Assembly (NCBI GenBank): GCA_035498405.1
Contig: DATKAE010000139.1
Span: 1-45,786 of the forward strand
Length of the DNA stretch: 45,786 nucleotides
Direction of reading: 5' to 3'
From: DATBFU01 sp035498405
GTDB lineage: Bacteria; Acidobacteriota; Thermoanaerobaculia; UBA5066; Gp7-AA6
The translations under genes and the position numbers were made by a program. Positions 33,019-40,339 of the stretch are shown piece by piece. The stretch's first letter is position 1. Each line of letters opens with the position of its first letter. The notes under the pieces were generated by a model, which was not told the origin of the DNA, searched no databases, and worked only from the letters and a program-made list of their open reading frames with translations.

Positions 33019-34152
33019 CTAGGCATTCAAGCCTTGCCTCAGCTCCCGCGCGAGGATCTCGACGGCGGAGCGCGTCCCCCCGGTCATCTTCTCCTTCCAG
33101 ACCGTCTCCGTTTCGAAGCGCCGGTCCCCGATCGACTCCGCCCAGGGTCGCAGCGCCGCGTCGAGCTCGCTCGCGGACCAGACGTCGCCGCCTCGGCTTC
33201 GGATCATTGCGATCACATAGGGCACGATCCGGATGAACGCCCGGAGCGCCGTCGAGCTCTTGATCGAGTACTTCCGGCCGGCGAAGGCCGTGGGGAAGGC
33301 CTTCGCAGCCGCCTTGAAGTAGTTTAGGAAGAAGCGCCGGGCGTTCTCGCGAAACTCACGCGCGATGCGGCCGCCGGCGGCATCCATCGCGGCGAAGACG
33401 TCGCGCAGCTCGTCGGCGAGAGACGCCTGCGTGACCGACCCCTTCCCGATGCCCAGGACCTTGATCTGCCCTCGCAGGGGCGAGGAGTCTTCCTCGTTCA
33501 GGGCGCGGATGATGTCGTGCGCGGCGGCGAGGTTGTTGTCCCGGTAGAGCCGGCGCCCGGAAAGCGAGATCAAGTGGGAGGGGTTCAGCTTCGTGTGCTT
33601 GCTGTTGATCGTGACGAAGAGCTCCACGACCTGATCGGCGGTCAGGTTGTCGAAGACGACGGCCGGGACCTGGAAATCCTTCAGGTTGTGCTTCTCGGCG
33701 AGCTGATGGAGGGCCAGGAGCCGGTGCTGGCCGTCCAAGGCCCGCAGGATTCCCGACTCGTCGGGCAGTTTCAGGGATCCGGCGTCGGAGCGTCCACTGG
33801 ACGGCGTGAAGTCGAGCCGCTTCTCGGAGACGAGGAGAACGCTGCCGGGTATCGCCGGCAGAGTCCCGGAATCGGCGCACTGGAGGTAGTAGGAGACCAG
33901 CTCCTCGATCTTCCTCTGAATGATCGGGCGCTGAAAGGCGTGCTCGGAAGCGGAGATCTTTCTTTCCAGAAACTCCCAATTGACGCGGCCACCCTCCTTG
34001 CCCTTGCGGCGGTGGCCGCGGGTCGTCTGGGTTTCCGGGCCGAAGGAGAGCACCTCGAACCCGACCAGGGATTGCAGGTCGGCCCCCGAGAGGAGCGCTT
34101 CGTAGAAGCGCACGCCGAATTGATTGAGCCGGAGCGAGGGAACAGAGAGCAT
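33019..34152 (-). CDS. DGQHR-domain protein (DndB/ParB-like superfamily)
   Basis: A 377-residue protein with the DGQHR motif at residues 140-144 (ILRALDGQHRLLALHQL), followed by VPAVVFDNLTADQVVELFVTINSKHTKLN, the pattern shared by DGQHR proteins, DndB and ParB/DUF262-like nucleotide-hydrolysing domains. DndB regulates or supports DNA phosphorothioation; many relatives sit in defence islands. No dnd genes or other defence partners are in this window. A TATAAT box lies 24 bp before the ATG and a G-rich sequence (GGGGGGTCAGG) may act in translation start. It is preceded by a small unknown gene on the same strand. Confidence 0.82.
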   Translation of the reverse strand: MLSVPSLRLNQFGVRFYEALLSGADLQSLVGFEVLSFGPETQTTRGHRRKGKEGGRVNWEFLERKISASEHAFQRPIIQRKIEELVSYYLQCADSGTLPAIPGSVLLVSEKRLDFTPSSGRSDAGSLKLPDESGILRALDGQHRLLALHQLAEKHNLKDFQVPAVVFDNLTADQVVELFVTINSKHTKLNPSHLISLSGRRLYRDNNLAAAHDIIRALNEEDSSPLRGQIKVLGIGKGSVTQASLADELRDVFAAMDAAGGRIAREFRENARRFFLNYFKAAAKAFPTAFAGRKYSIKSSTALRAFIRIVPYVIAMIRSRGGDVWSASELDAALRPWAESIGDRRFETETVWKEKMTGGTRSAVEILARELRQGLNA

Positions 34153-34176
34153 CCTGACCCCCCTTTTCGCGGGGGC

Positions 34177-34182
34177 ATTATA
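34177..34182 (-). promoter_or_regulatory. -10 box of the DGQHR gene
   Basis: TATAAT on the minus strand, 24 bp before the ATG at 34152 and inside the 61-bp gap after the small upstream gene. It suggests independent transcription; no -35 match is evident. Confidence 0.45.
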
Positions 34183-34213
34183 TGAAAGGGTAAATTCCGC
34201 CTTTTCCCTCGGC

Positions 34214-34567
34214 TTAGGGGGGCGAAACGGCCCGCCAGTCGGGCGCGCCAGCCATCTTCTCGTGCATCTGGGAGGCGCCGGCGAGGATCCCCTTGAGCTC
34301 GCTCGTCAGCACCCGCTCGAGCTCCGGAAGCGAGTTCGGATCGGCCAGGGGCACGGAGCACTCGATTTGGGTCTGGCCGAGCGACGCGAAGAAGGGAGAG
34401 GGGCGTCGAGTCCAGTCCGCTTCGTTTCGCCGGTGCTTGGTCATCAGAAAGGCGGCGAGGCGTCGCTCGTCCCAGGGCTCGGTGAGCGTCCAGCGGAAGT
34501 TCGCCCGAGCTCCCTTGTGCTGCACCTCGGGCGTCTCGCTCGCCAGGGCAATCGACATAGATTTCAT
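34214..34567 (-). CDS. Small protein of unknown function beside the DGQHR gene
   Basis: A 117-residue soluble protein that I do not recognise. It contains strands ANFRWTLTEPWDERRLAAFLM and TQIECSVPLADPNSLPELERVL and ends in a helix (LTSELKGILAGASQMHEKMAG). It starts at the ATG at 34567 or 34558. The same strand and close spacing suggest a link with the DGQHR gene, but a TATAAT box between them means they need not form one operon. Confidence 0.6.
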   Translation of the reverse strand: MKSMSIALASETPEVQHKGARANFRWTLTEPWDERRLAAFLMTKHRRNEADWTRRPSPFFASLGQTQIECSVPLADPNSLPELERVLTSELKGILAGASQMHEKMAGAPDWRAVSPP

Positions 34568-34570
34568 TTA

Positions 34571-34580
34571 AAGATAGCAT
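34571..34580. promoter_or_regulatory. Overlapping divergent -10-like boxes
   Basis: AAGATA/TATCTT (34571-34576, for the minus-strand small gene) overlaps TAGCAT (34575-34580, 22 bp before the plus-strand adaptor gene). The two transcripts may compete for RNA polymerase. Consensus match only. Confidence 0.3.
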
Positions 34581-34602
34581 CCGCGTCACAACGAACGCCA
34601 CC

Positions 34603-35355
34603 GTGAAGGCCGCCCTTGCGACTTGTCTGGCGCTGTGTCTGGCCCGTGCCGGGGCTGCGGCAAGCCCCGACGAGCGCGTTTATCCCTCCCATTTGATGGT
34701 CGACCAGGACGTCGTCGTGACGTCCCGGATCACGGGCATCGTTCAGGACGTCCTGGTCGATCGGGGAGCGGCCGTGGGGAAGGACGAACCGATCGCCCGG
34801 CTTGAGTCCCGTGAGTTCATCGAGGACGTCCGGGAAGCCAAGGAGCAAATGGAGCTGTCCAAGCTCGAGTATGAACGGGCCAAGTCCCTCTCGGAGGGCA
34901 AGGTTCTGAGCGCCTCGGACCTGGACGAGAAGAAGGCGCAGTACGCGGTGGCCATCGCGCGCTGGGAGAGGGCGAAGGCGCAGCTCGATTACACGGTGAT
35001 TCGGGCTCCCTTCGCCGGAACGATTACGGAGAAGTACGCCAGGCCAGGCCAGAAGGTCATCGAGGATCGTGCCGAGCCGCTCTTCAAGATCACCGCCTCG
35101 GAGCCGCTGCTCGCGCGCGTCTACCTGCCGGAGGAGGACCTTCTCTCGGTGCATCGCGGCGACGGGGTGGAGATCACTCTGGACCGTTTCCCCAAGACCC
35201 GCGTCAGCGGGGTCGTGCAGTTCATCAGCCCGACGGTCGATGCAGCGAGCGGCACCTTTCAGGTCATCGTGCGCGTCCGCAAGGACCCCTCGCAGCCCGA
35301 GGTGCGGCCCGGGGTGGCCGTCAAGATCCGATTCCCGGGCCCGAAGCGCTCCTGA
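34603..35355 (+). CDS. HlyD/RND-type periplasmic adaptor subunit
   Basis: A 250-residue membrane-fusion-protein-type adaptor. A signal peptide (ALATCLALCLARAGAAA) is followed by the first lipoyl half (VVVTSRITGIVQDVLVDRGAAVGKDEPIARLES), a helical hairpin (~70-125), the second lipoyl half (YTVIRAPFAGTITEKYARPGQKV) and a beta-barrel domain (LARVYLPEEDLLSVHRGDGVEI). It is short for the family. No inner-membrane pump or outer-membrane channel gene is nearby. The GTG at 34603 starts the signal peptide. It is the first gene of a unit with the histidine kinase (4 bases away) and the sigma54 activator. Confidence 0.88.
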   Translation: MKAALATCLALCLARAGAAASPDERVYPSHLMVDQDVVVTSRITGIVQDVLVDRGAAVGKDEPIARLESREFIEDVREAKEQMELSKLEYERAKSLSEGKVLSASDLDEKKAQYAVAIARWERAKAQLDYTVIRAPFAGTITEKYARPGQKVIEDRAEPLFKITASEPLLARVYLPEEDLLSVHRGDGVEITLDRFPKTRVSGVVQFISPTVDAASGTFQVIVRVRKDPSQPEVRPGVAVKIRFPGPKRS

Positions 35356-35359
35356 TCTC

Positions 35360-36067
35360 ATGGCCGGCCGGCGTCCCCGCGCCTCGCGGAAGCTGCGCGA
35401 CACGATCGATCGGGTTCTGATCCACGACATCAAGAACATGGGATTCCGGCTCGAGATGCTCCGGTCCAATCTCGAGGAGCACTACGGCGAGCCCGACTTC
35501 AAACGGTCGGTTCAGGAACTTCTCGCGTCGACCGTGGATCGGCTCGATCGGATCGTCGGCCGCTGGTCGGCCCACGAAGACGCCGTGCTGATCAAGGTCG
35601 CCCTCGACGTCAACGGCTTGATTCGCGACGTGGCCGCCGCGCCGGGCCGACGGACGGGCCGGGATGCCGGTCGCGGCGCGCTTTCCCTGGCACTGGGCCA
35701 GGTTCCCCCGGTCTGGGGCGATCCGTACTATCTGCGCGACGCGCTCGCGAGCCTGATCGACAACGCGCTCGAGGCCGCGGCCGGGCCTTCTGCCAAGGTC
35801 CTGGTGCGGAGCTTTCCGACGGGAGGGGCCAAACGCGGCCGCGCCAACATCGAGATCATCGACAACGGCCCGGGAATGTCGCCCGAGTTCGTCCGGGATC
35901 GCCTCTTTCAGCCGTTTCAGACGACCAAGCCGGACGGCGTCGGACTGGGCGTCTTCACGGCCAGCCAGATCGTGCGCCATCACCGCGGCACGATCCGAGT
36001 CCGCAGCGCGCCGGGAGAGGGCACGGTGGTCCGGGTCAGCTTCCCGGCGGTCCGGCCCGAGCCGTGA
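35360..36067 (+). CDS. Soluble sensor histidine kinase, PrsK-like
   Basis: A 235-residue histidine kinase without membrane segments or sensor domain. The phospho-acceptor His22 lies in VLIHDIKNMGFRLEML, the HDxKN form seen in PrsK-like kinases of the PEP-CTERM/exopolysaccharide systems. The ATPase domain has its N box (ALASLIDNALEAAA), G1 (DNGPGMS), F box (FQPFQTTKPDG) and G2 (GVGLGVF). Typical PrsK proteins are much longer, with membrane and GAF regions, so input here must come from a partner. It starts 4 bases after the adaptor gene and overlaps the response-regulator start (GTGA). Confidence 0.85.
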   Translation: MAGRRPRASRKLRDTIDRVLIHDIKNMGFRLEMLRSNLEEHYGEPDFKRSVQELLASTVDRLDRIVGRWSAHEDAVLIKVALDVNGLIRDVAAAPGRRTGRDAGRGALSLALGQVPPVWGDPYYLRDALASLIDNALEAAAGPSAKVLVRSFPTGGAKRGRANIEIIDNGPGMSPEFVRDRLFQPFQTTKPDGVGLGVFTASQIVRHHRGTIRVRSAPGEGTVVRVSFPAVRPEP

Positions 36068-37440
36068 TCGCGTCGGGCACAGATCCCGGACGGATCCTCA
36101 TCGTCGAGGACGATCCCTTTCTCTTAGAGCAGCTCACCTGGGCGCTCAAGGGAACCTTCTCGGTCACGGGCGCGCGCGACGCGGCCGAGGGCCGGGCGCG
36201 GCTCGACACGTGCCCGGACGTTTGCCTGTTCGACCTTCGATTGCCTCCGTCGAATACCGTGGAGGAGGGGTTCGGGCTGCTGCGGGAAGCGCGGCGCCGC
36301 GATCCCGACGCCACCGTCATCGTGATGTCGGGCGAGACGGAGCGGAGCGAGGCCTTGAAGGCGATCGAGCTCGGCGCCTTCGATTTCTTCCGCAAACCGG
36401 TCGACGCGGCCGAGCTGCAGGTGATCCTCGGCCGGGCGCTCGAGCGACGGCGCCTCCTGGCGGAGAATCGGGCCCTTCGAATCGATGCCAAACCGGCCGG
36501 GCCGTTCGATCGGCTGGTGGGGCAGAGCGCACCGATGCGGCGGCTCCTCGAGGACATCCGCCGCGTCGCCCCCTCGGACGCCACGGTCCTGATCGTCGGG
36601 GAGAGCGGCACGGGCAAGGAACTCGTCGCGCACGCGATTCACGACGGCAGCCCTCGGGCCAATCGGCCCTTCGTGGCGGTCAACGCCGCGGCCCTGCCCG
36701 AATCGCTCGCGGAGTCGGAGCTCTTCGGGCACGACAAGGGCGCTTTCACCGGCGCCGTGTCGTCACGGCCGGGGCGGTTCGAGCTCGCGAGCGGCGGGAC
36801 CCTGTTCCTAGACGAGATCGGGACCCTTTCGCCGGCCGTCCAGGCGAAGCTTCTTCGAGCGATCGAGTCCAAGGCGATCGAGCGCGTGGGGGGGCGCCGA
36901 ACCATATCGGTCGATCTTCGGCTGATCTCCGCGACGAACGAAGATCTCGAGGCTCGTGTCGCCCAAGGCGGCTTCCGCGAGGATCTCTACTATCGCGTCA
37001 ATACGATCGCTCTGCGAATCCCGCCGCTGCGCGAGAGGCTCGAGGACCTGGCGCCGTTGTGCGACCACTTCCTCGCGAAGTTCGGGGAGCGCCACCGCCG
37101 GGCTGGCCGCCGTTTGGCGCCTGCCGTTCTCGACCGATTCAAGGAGCATCCCTGGAAGGGCAACGTCCGGGAGCTCGAGCACACGATCGAGATGCTCGTC
37201 CTCTTCTCCGACCGGAGCGAGATCGGCCCCGAGGACCTGCCCCGGGTATTTCGCGGTGGTGCCTCGCCCCCGGCGGCCGCCATGGCAGGTGTTCCGTTCG
37301 CGAAGGCGGTCGAGGAATTCGAGCGCAAGCTGCTGGCAGACGCGATCGCGCAAGCGGGAGGCGTCAAGGCGGAGGCTGCCCGCAGGCTCGGCCTCGACGC
37401 AAATCAGATCAAGTACCTGTGCCGCAAGTATGCCCTCTGA
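36064..37440 (+). CDS. Sigma54-dependent response regulator, PrsR-like
   Basis: A 458-residue enhancer-binding protein. Receiver domain ~10-125: acidic pair Asp16/Asp17, phospho-acceptor Asp57 (CLFDLRL), Lys111. AAA+ domain ~148-385: Walker A GESGTGKE (179-186), the sigma54-contacting loop GAFTGA (226-231), Walker B LFLDEIG. C-terminal Fis-type helix-turn-helix (EAARRLGLDANQIKYLC). The EEGFGLL and AIELGAFDFFRKPVDAAEL segments match PrsR, the regulator of PEP-CTERM/exosortase loci. No exosortase gene is in view. A dyad and a sigma54 promoter lie directly downstream (37447-37583), the likely target. Confidence 0.92.
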   Translation: MIASGTDPGRILIVEDDPFLLEQLTWALKGTFSVTGARDAAEGRARLDTCPDVCLFDLRLPPSNTVEEGFGLLREARRRDPDATVIVMSGETERSEALKAIELGAFDFFRKPVDAAELQVILGRALERRRLLAENRALRIDAKPAGPFDRLVGQSAPMRRLLEDIRRVAPSDATVLIVGESGTGKELVAHAIHDGSPRANRPFVAVNAAALPESLAESELFGHDKGAFTGAVSSRPGRFELASGGTLFLDEIGTLSPAVQAKLLRAIESKAIERVGGRRTISVDLRLISATNEDLEARVAQGGFREDLYYRVNTIALRIPPLRERLEDLAPLCDHFLAKFGERHRRAGRRLAPAVLDRFKEHPWKGNVRELEHTIEMLVLFSDRSEIGPEDLPRVFRGGASPPAAAMAGVPFAKAVEEFERKLLADAIAQAGGVKAEAARRLGLDANQIKYLCRKYAL

Positions 37441-37446
37441 CATCGG

Positions 37447-37463
37447 GGTTGAAGATTTCAACC
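37447..37463. promoter_or_regulatory. Perfect dyad, candidate binding site of the PrsR-like activator
   Basis: GGTTGAAGATTTCAACC has 7-bp perfect arms around GAT. It lies about 115 bp upstream of the -24 element at 37569, a normal distance for an enhancer of a sigma54 promoter, and just after the activator's own stop codon. It is followed by A/G-rich sequence, with no T-run, so a terminator is unlikely. Assignment to PrsR is inferred. Confidence 0.5.
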
Positions 37464-37566
37464 AAAAGGTGAAAAGTTTCTCAAGACCCGCACTTGTGCG
37501 ATTACGAGCTCGACCGCAACCTCCTCGAAAACCAGTGAGTTAGGAAGGCGGCCGTGCCGGCCGGAG

Positions 37567-37583
37567 TTGGTCTGCTTCTTGCC
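37567..37583 (+). promoter_or_regulatory. Sigma54 (-24/-12) promoter of the repeat-protein gene
   Basis: TTGGTCTGCTTCTTGCC matches the -24/-12 consensus (YTGGCAYR-N4-TTGCW): GG and GC lie exactly 10 bases apart, within TTGG and TTGC blocks. The expected start of transcription, about 12 bases after the -12 element, leaves a short leader containing the AAGGAGG ribosome-binding site before the ATG at 37614. Confidence 0.65.
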
Positions 37584-37613
37584 CTCCTTGATGGCAACCA
37601 GAAGGAGGCCAAC

Positions 37614-38081
37614 ATGGCGAACGAAGTCAGGATCAAGCTCACGGACGAGCAGAAGGCGAAGATCAAGGAAGCCACGGGCAAGGAGATGCCGGAGATCCGG
37701 GTAGGCAGCCTCGGCGAGAACCCGGCCGTTTCGGCCAACACGGTCGCCGCGAGGACGATGCACCCGGCTCGGGCTGGCCAGGCGATCTCGGCCAGAGCGT
37801 CGGTGCATGCCGCCAAGTCGATGGTGGCGGCGAAGGCGACGCGGGCGCACAAGGTCATCGCGGCCAAGGCGACGCGGGCGCACAAGGTCGTCGCGGCCAA
37901 GGCGACGCGGGCGACCAAGATGGTGGCGGCCAAGGCGACGCGCGCGACCAAGATGGTCGCGGCCAAGGCAACGCGCGCGGCTCGGATCAACGCGGCCAGG
38001 GCAACGCGGGCGACCAAGGTCGTCGCGGCCAAGTCGACGAGGGCCACCAGGGCCACGAGGTCCAATCCCGTTGCCCAGTAG
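37614..38081 (+). CDS. Basic small protein with seven 11-residue repeats
   Basis: A 155-residue protein. The N-terminal ~45 residues (KLTDEQKAKIKEATGKEMPE, then IRVGSLGENPAVSANT) look like a separate leader or head. From residue 71 there are seven tandem 11-mers of the form VAAKATRATKM, the last degenerate, with Lys/Arg at positions 4, 7 and 10. Eleven residues make three helical turns, so the cationic residues form one face of a long helix. It resembles histone-H1-like or LEA-type repeats in composition and periodicity, but I know no exact family. AAGGAGG precedes the ATG. It is driven by the sigma54 promoter and closed by a terminator. Confidence 0.8.
   Translation: MANEVRIKLTDEQKAKIKEATGKEMPEIRVGSLGENPAVSANTVAARTMHPARAGQAISARASVHAAKSMVAAKATRAHKVIAAKATRAHKVVAAKATRATKMVAAKATRATKMVAAKATRAARINAARATRATKVVAAKSTRATRATRSNPVAQ
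37824..38054 (+). repeat. Seven tandem 33-bp coding repeats
   Basis: The 33-bp units encode the 11-residue repeats of the basic protein. Units 1-4 are near-identical, units 5-7 more diverged. They are contiguous, without spacers, and the period keeps the reading frame, so the copy number could change by slippage or recombination without frameshift. Confidence 0.9.
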
Positions 38082-38107
38082 TTGGGAGAAGGTTCCGGTT
38101 GCTCGAG

Positions 38108-38141
38108 GCGCCCCGCCGTTGCGGCGGGGCGCTTCTCTTTT
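38108..38141 (+). terminator. Rho-independent terminator after the repeat-protein gene
   Basis: A perfect 10-bp GC-rich stem GCGCCCCGCC/GGCGGGGCGC with loop GTTGC (38108-38132), followed by TTCTCTTTT. It lies 27 bp after the repeat-protein stop and just before the convergent stop at 38141. There is no T-run on the other strand, so it acts on the plus-strand transcript. Confidence 0.85.
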
Positions 38142-40339
38142 CACCAGACCACGGTCTGGATCCAGCGCCGGAGCACTCGCCAGACGTCGGCGAGAGGCGA
38201 GGCGCGCTTTCCGATGATCTTCGCCTTGCCGGCCATGCCCGGGTGGAGAGTCCCGTCCAGATTGTCGAACTCGGCTCTCGCGACGAACCGGTCGGGGCGA
38301 AAACTCGGCGCCGGCGGCTCTCCCGCGGAGGTCATCGTCGCGGGCTGCGACAGCGTGGCCGCCGAGACCGAGACCACTTGACCGCGCGCGGGACGCAGCG
38401 GCCGACCAAGCAACATCGCCGAAACGCGCTCACCTGGCTCGACCTCGTCCAGTCTTCGCTCGGAGAAATACAGGTCGGCGCGCAGCTTGCGGCAATCGCC
38501 GACCTCTGCAAGCGCCGTTCCGGCGGTCACGAACCGGCCCTTCAGGTCTTGCAGGCGCGGAGTCAGGACGGTTCCTGCAATGGGACTGCGCAGCAAGAGC
38601 CGATCCTGCCGCGCCGCGTCGCTGCGTAGCGCCGAATCGACCGAGGCGCCGCGCCGTTCCGCCGCATAGGCCTCGGCCGGCTGGCTCGACCCCCGGGCGC
38701 GGCTGGCCTGCTTCGCGAGCCGCTGCTGCTCGGCCTCCAACTCGAGCCCCAGCGTCCGGGCCGAGGGACTGGCGAGTCGGAAGACCGGCTGCCCCGCGGC
38801 GACGTTGTCGCCCTCCCGGGCGAGGACCTCGGCGACGACGGCGTCCTCTGGCGCCTCTAGGGCCACCTGCACGGCCGGGCGAAGGAGGACGTCGGTTCGG
38901 ATCTTGCGGTGCGTCCAGGGCACGAGCAGGAGGACGAGTAGAAGGGCGGCGGCGGCGGCGAGCGGCTTTCGGCTTCGAGGCGACATGATCAGGTCCTTCT
39001 TGTCGAGGTAGAAGAGGCGAGCGGTCCGGGTGACCAGACGCACGCGCTTGCGAAAGAGACGCAGCATCGTGAGCACGAGGAGCAAAACGGCGAGGTTCGG
39101 AAAGTACTTCGAGTAGAAGTTGTGGAAGAGACCGCCGATCAACGTCATCAGGACGCCCAGGTAGATCATGGCGAGCGGACCGTAGATCCAGAAGATCCGC
39201 CGCTTCCGGCGCGATACCTCCGGGACTTCGACGGGGAGGCGCAGGACCTTCCTCTGGAAGAGGGCGCCGAGGTATTGGAGCGACTCCTCGCGCAGCTCGG
39301 GAATCTCGATCAGGCTCGTCAAGGCGTAGTAGCCGTCGATCTTGATCAGCGGATTGATGTTGAAGAAGACCGTGGAAATGCCCGTGAAGAGCATCGTCTT
39401 GTAGGCGAAATCGTGAAGGAAGGTGTCGGGATAGGAGATGACCCATAGCAGGGTGGCCGCCGAGCAAATGAATCCTTCGATGTAGATGCCCGCGGTCGTG
39501 ACCCACAGGCGGTGCCATTTGCTTTCGAAGAGTAGGGAATCGGTCGTGTCGCAGTAGAAGGCCGGGGTAATGACGTAGAGCAGCGCAATACCGATGTCGT
39601 GCACCTCTCCGCCGTAGATCTTGGTGGCGTAGGCGTGTGAAAACTCGTGGATGCATCCGATGATCGACAGCAGCAGGAAGAACTGGATGGCGTCGAGGAG
39701 CGGCTTTGCGAGGAAGGCGTAGAGCTCGATCGTGCCAGCCCAGATCGGGTGCCAGTGGCGAACGAAAATGCTCACTGTCCAGATCGCGGCGAGACACCAG
39801 GCGGCGACGACCGGCGGCGTCCAGATCCAGCGCACGTAGCGGACGGTGCGGTTCAAGAACCGGTCGGGGTCGAGAACATGGAAGGGAATGAAGAAAATGT
39901 TGCGTCCCTCGGCCTTCTCCTCGGCGGCGCGCTGGCGAGCCGTCTTGGCCGTGGCGAGGAGAGCGAGGTTGCGCTCGGCCACGCCTTGCTCGATGAGCTC
40001 GACCTTGCGCAGCATCTCCTCGAAGTCGAGGATGAGCTGCAACTCGATGGTCTCCTTGGGGAACTGGCGGCGGTACTCCTCGAGGATTTCGGTTCGGGTG
40101 CGCGTCCCATCGAAGAGCTGGATCAAGCCCCACTCCGATTCGCCGAAGTTGTAGTACTTGATCGTCTCGGGGTTCTTGACGACCCACGTGCCCTCGCCCA
40201 GCTGGACGACCCGTCGGATGACGAGGTCCTTGCGCAGCGCGGGTCGGTCGCCCGCGACCCCATGCCGTTCCGCCAGCGCCGCCGCCGTGCCTCCGGAACG
40301 AGCGGCGAGAAAACGCCCGGGCCGAGGCGCGGCGCTCAC
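38141..40339 (-). CDS. PqqD-like/M50 site-2-protease/HlyD fusion protein
   Basis: A 732-residue membrane protein. Residues ~38-125 form a PqqD-like domain (LVIRRVVQLGEGTWVVKNPE, YYNFGESEWGLIQLFDG), the fold used to recognise peptide leaders in RiPP pathways. Residues ~165-440 form a multi-pass M50-type zinc protease with HEFSH (231-235) and the third ligand Asp335 in NINPLIKIDGYY. One more membrane helix (~459-475) leads to a HlyD-type periplasmic adaptor (~490-720). The GTG at 40339 overlaps the upstream stop (GTGA). It may bind, process or export a peptide. It is convergent with the repeat-protein gene. Confidence 0.85.
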   Translation of the reverse strand: MSAAPRPGRFLAARSGGTAAALAERHGVAGDRPALRKDLVIRRVVQLGEGTWVVKNPETIKYYNFGESEWGLIQLFDGTRTRTEILEEYRRQFPKETIELQLILDFEEMLRKVELIEQGVAERNLALLATAKTARQRAAEEKAEGRNIFFIPFHVLDPDRFLNRTVRYVRWIWTPPVVAAWCLAAIWTVSIFVRHWHPIWAGTIELYAFLAKPLLDAIQFFLLLSIIGCIHEFSHAYATKIYGGEVHDIGIALLYVITPAFYCDTTDSLLFESKWHRLWVTTAGIYIEGFICSAATLLWVISYPDTFLHDFAYKTMLFTGISTVFFNINPLIKIDGYYALTSLIEIPELREESLQYLGALFQRKVLRLPVEVPEVSRRKRRIFWIYGPLAMIYLGVLMTLIGGLFHNFYSKYFPNLAVLLLVLTMLRLFRKRVRLVTRTARLFYLDKKDLIMSPRSRKPLAAAAALLLVLLLVPWTHRKIRTDVLLRPAVQVALEAPEDAVVAEVLAREGDNVAAGQPVFRLASPSARTLGLELEAEQQRLAKQASRARGSSQPAEAYAAERRGASVDSALRSDAARQDRLLLRSPIAGTVLTPRLQDLKGRFVTAGTALAEVGDCRKLRADLYFSERRLDEVEPGERVSAMLLGRPLRPARGQVVSVSAATLSQPATMTSAGEPPAPSFRPDRFVARAEFDNLDGTLHPGMAGKAKIIGKRASPLADVWRVLRRWIQTVVW

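Noticed and set aside
36064..37440. PEP-CTERM/exosortase locus
   Set aside because: The regulators are PrsK/PrsR-like, but no exosortase, PEP-CTERM protein or exopolysaccharide gene occurs in the window.
37447..37463. Rho-independent terminator after the PrsR-like gene
   Set aside because: The stem is A/T-rich, only 7 bp, and followed by AAAAGG rather than a T-run; a protein-binding dyad is more likely.
37824..38054. CRISPR array
   Set aside because: The 33-bp repeats are contiguous without spacers, keep an open reading frame and encode an 11-residue protein repeat.
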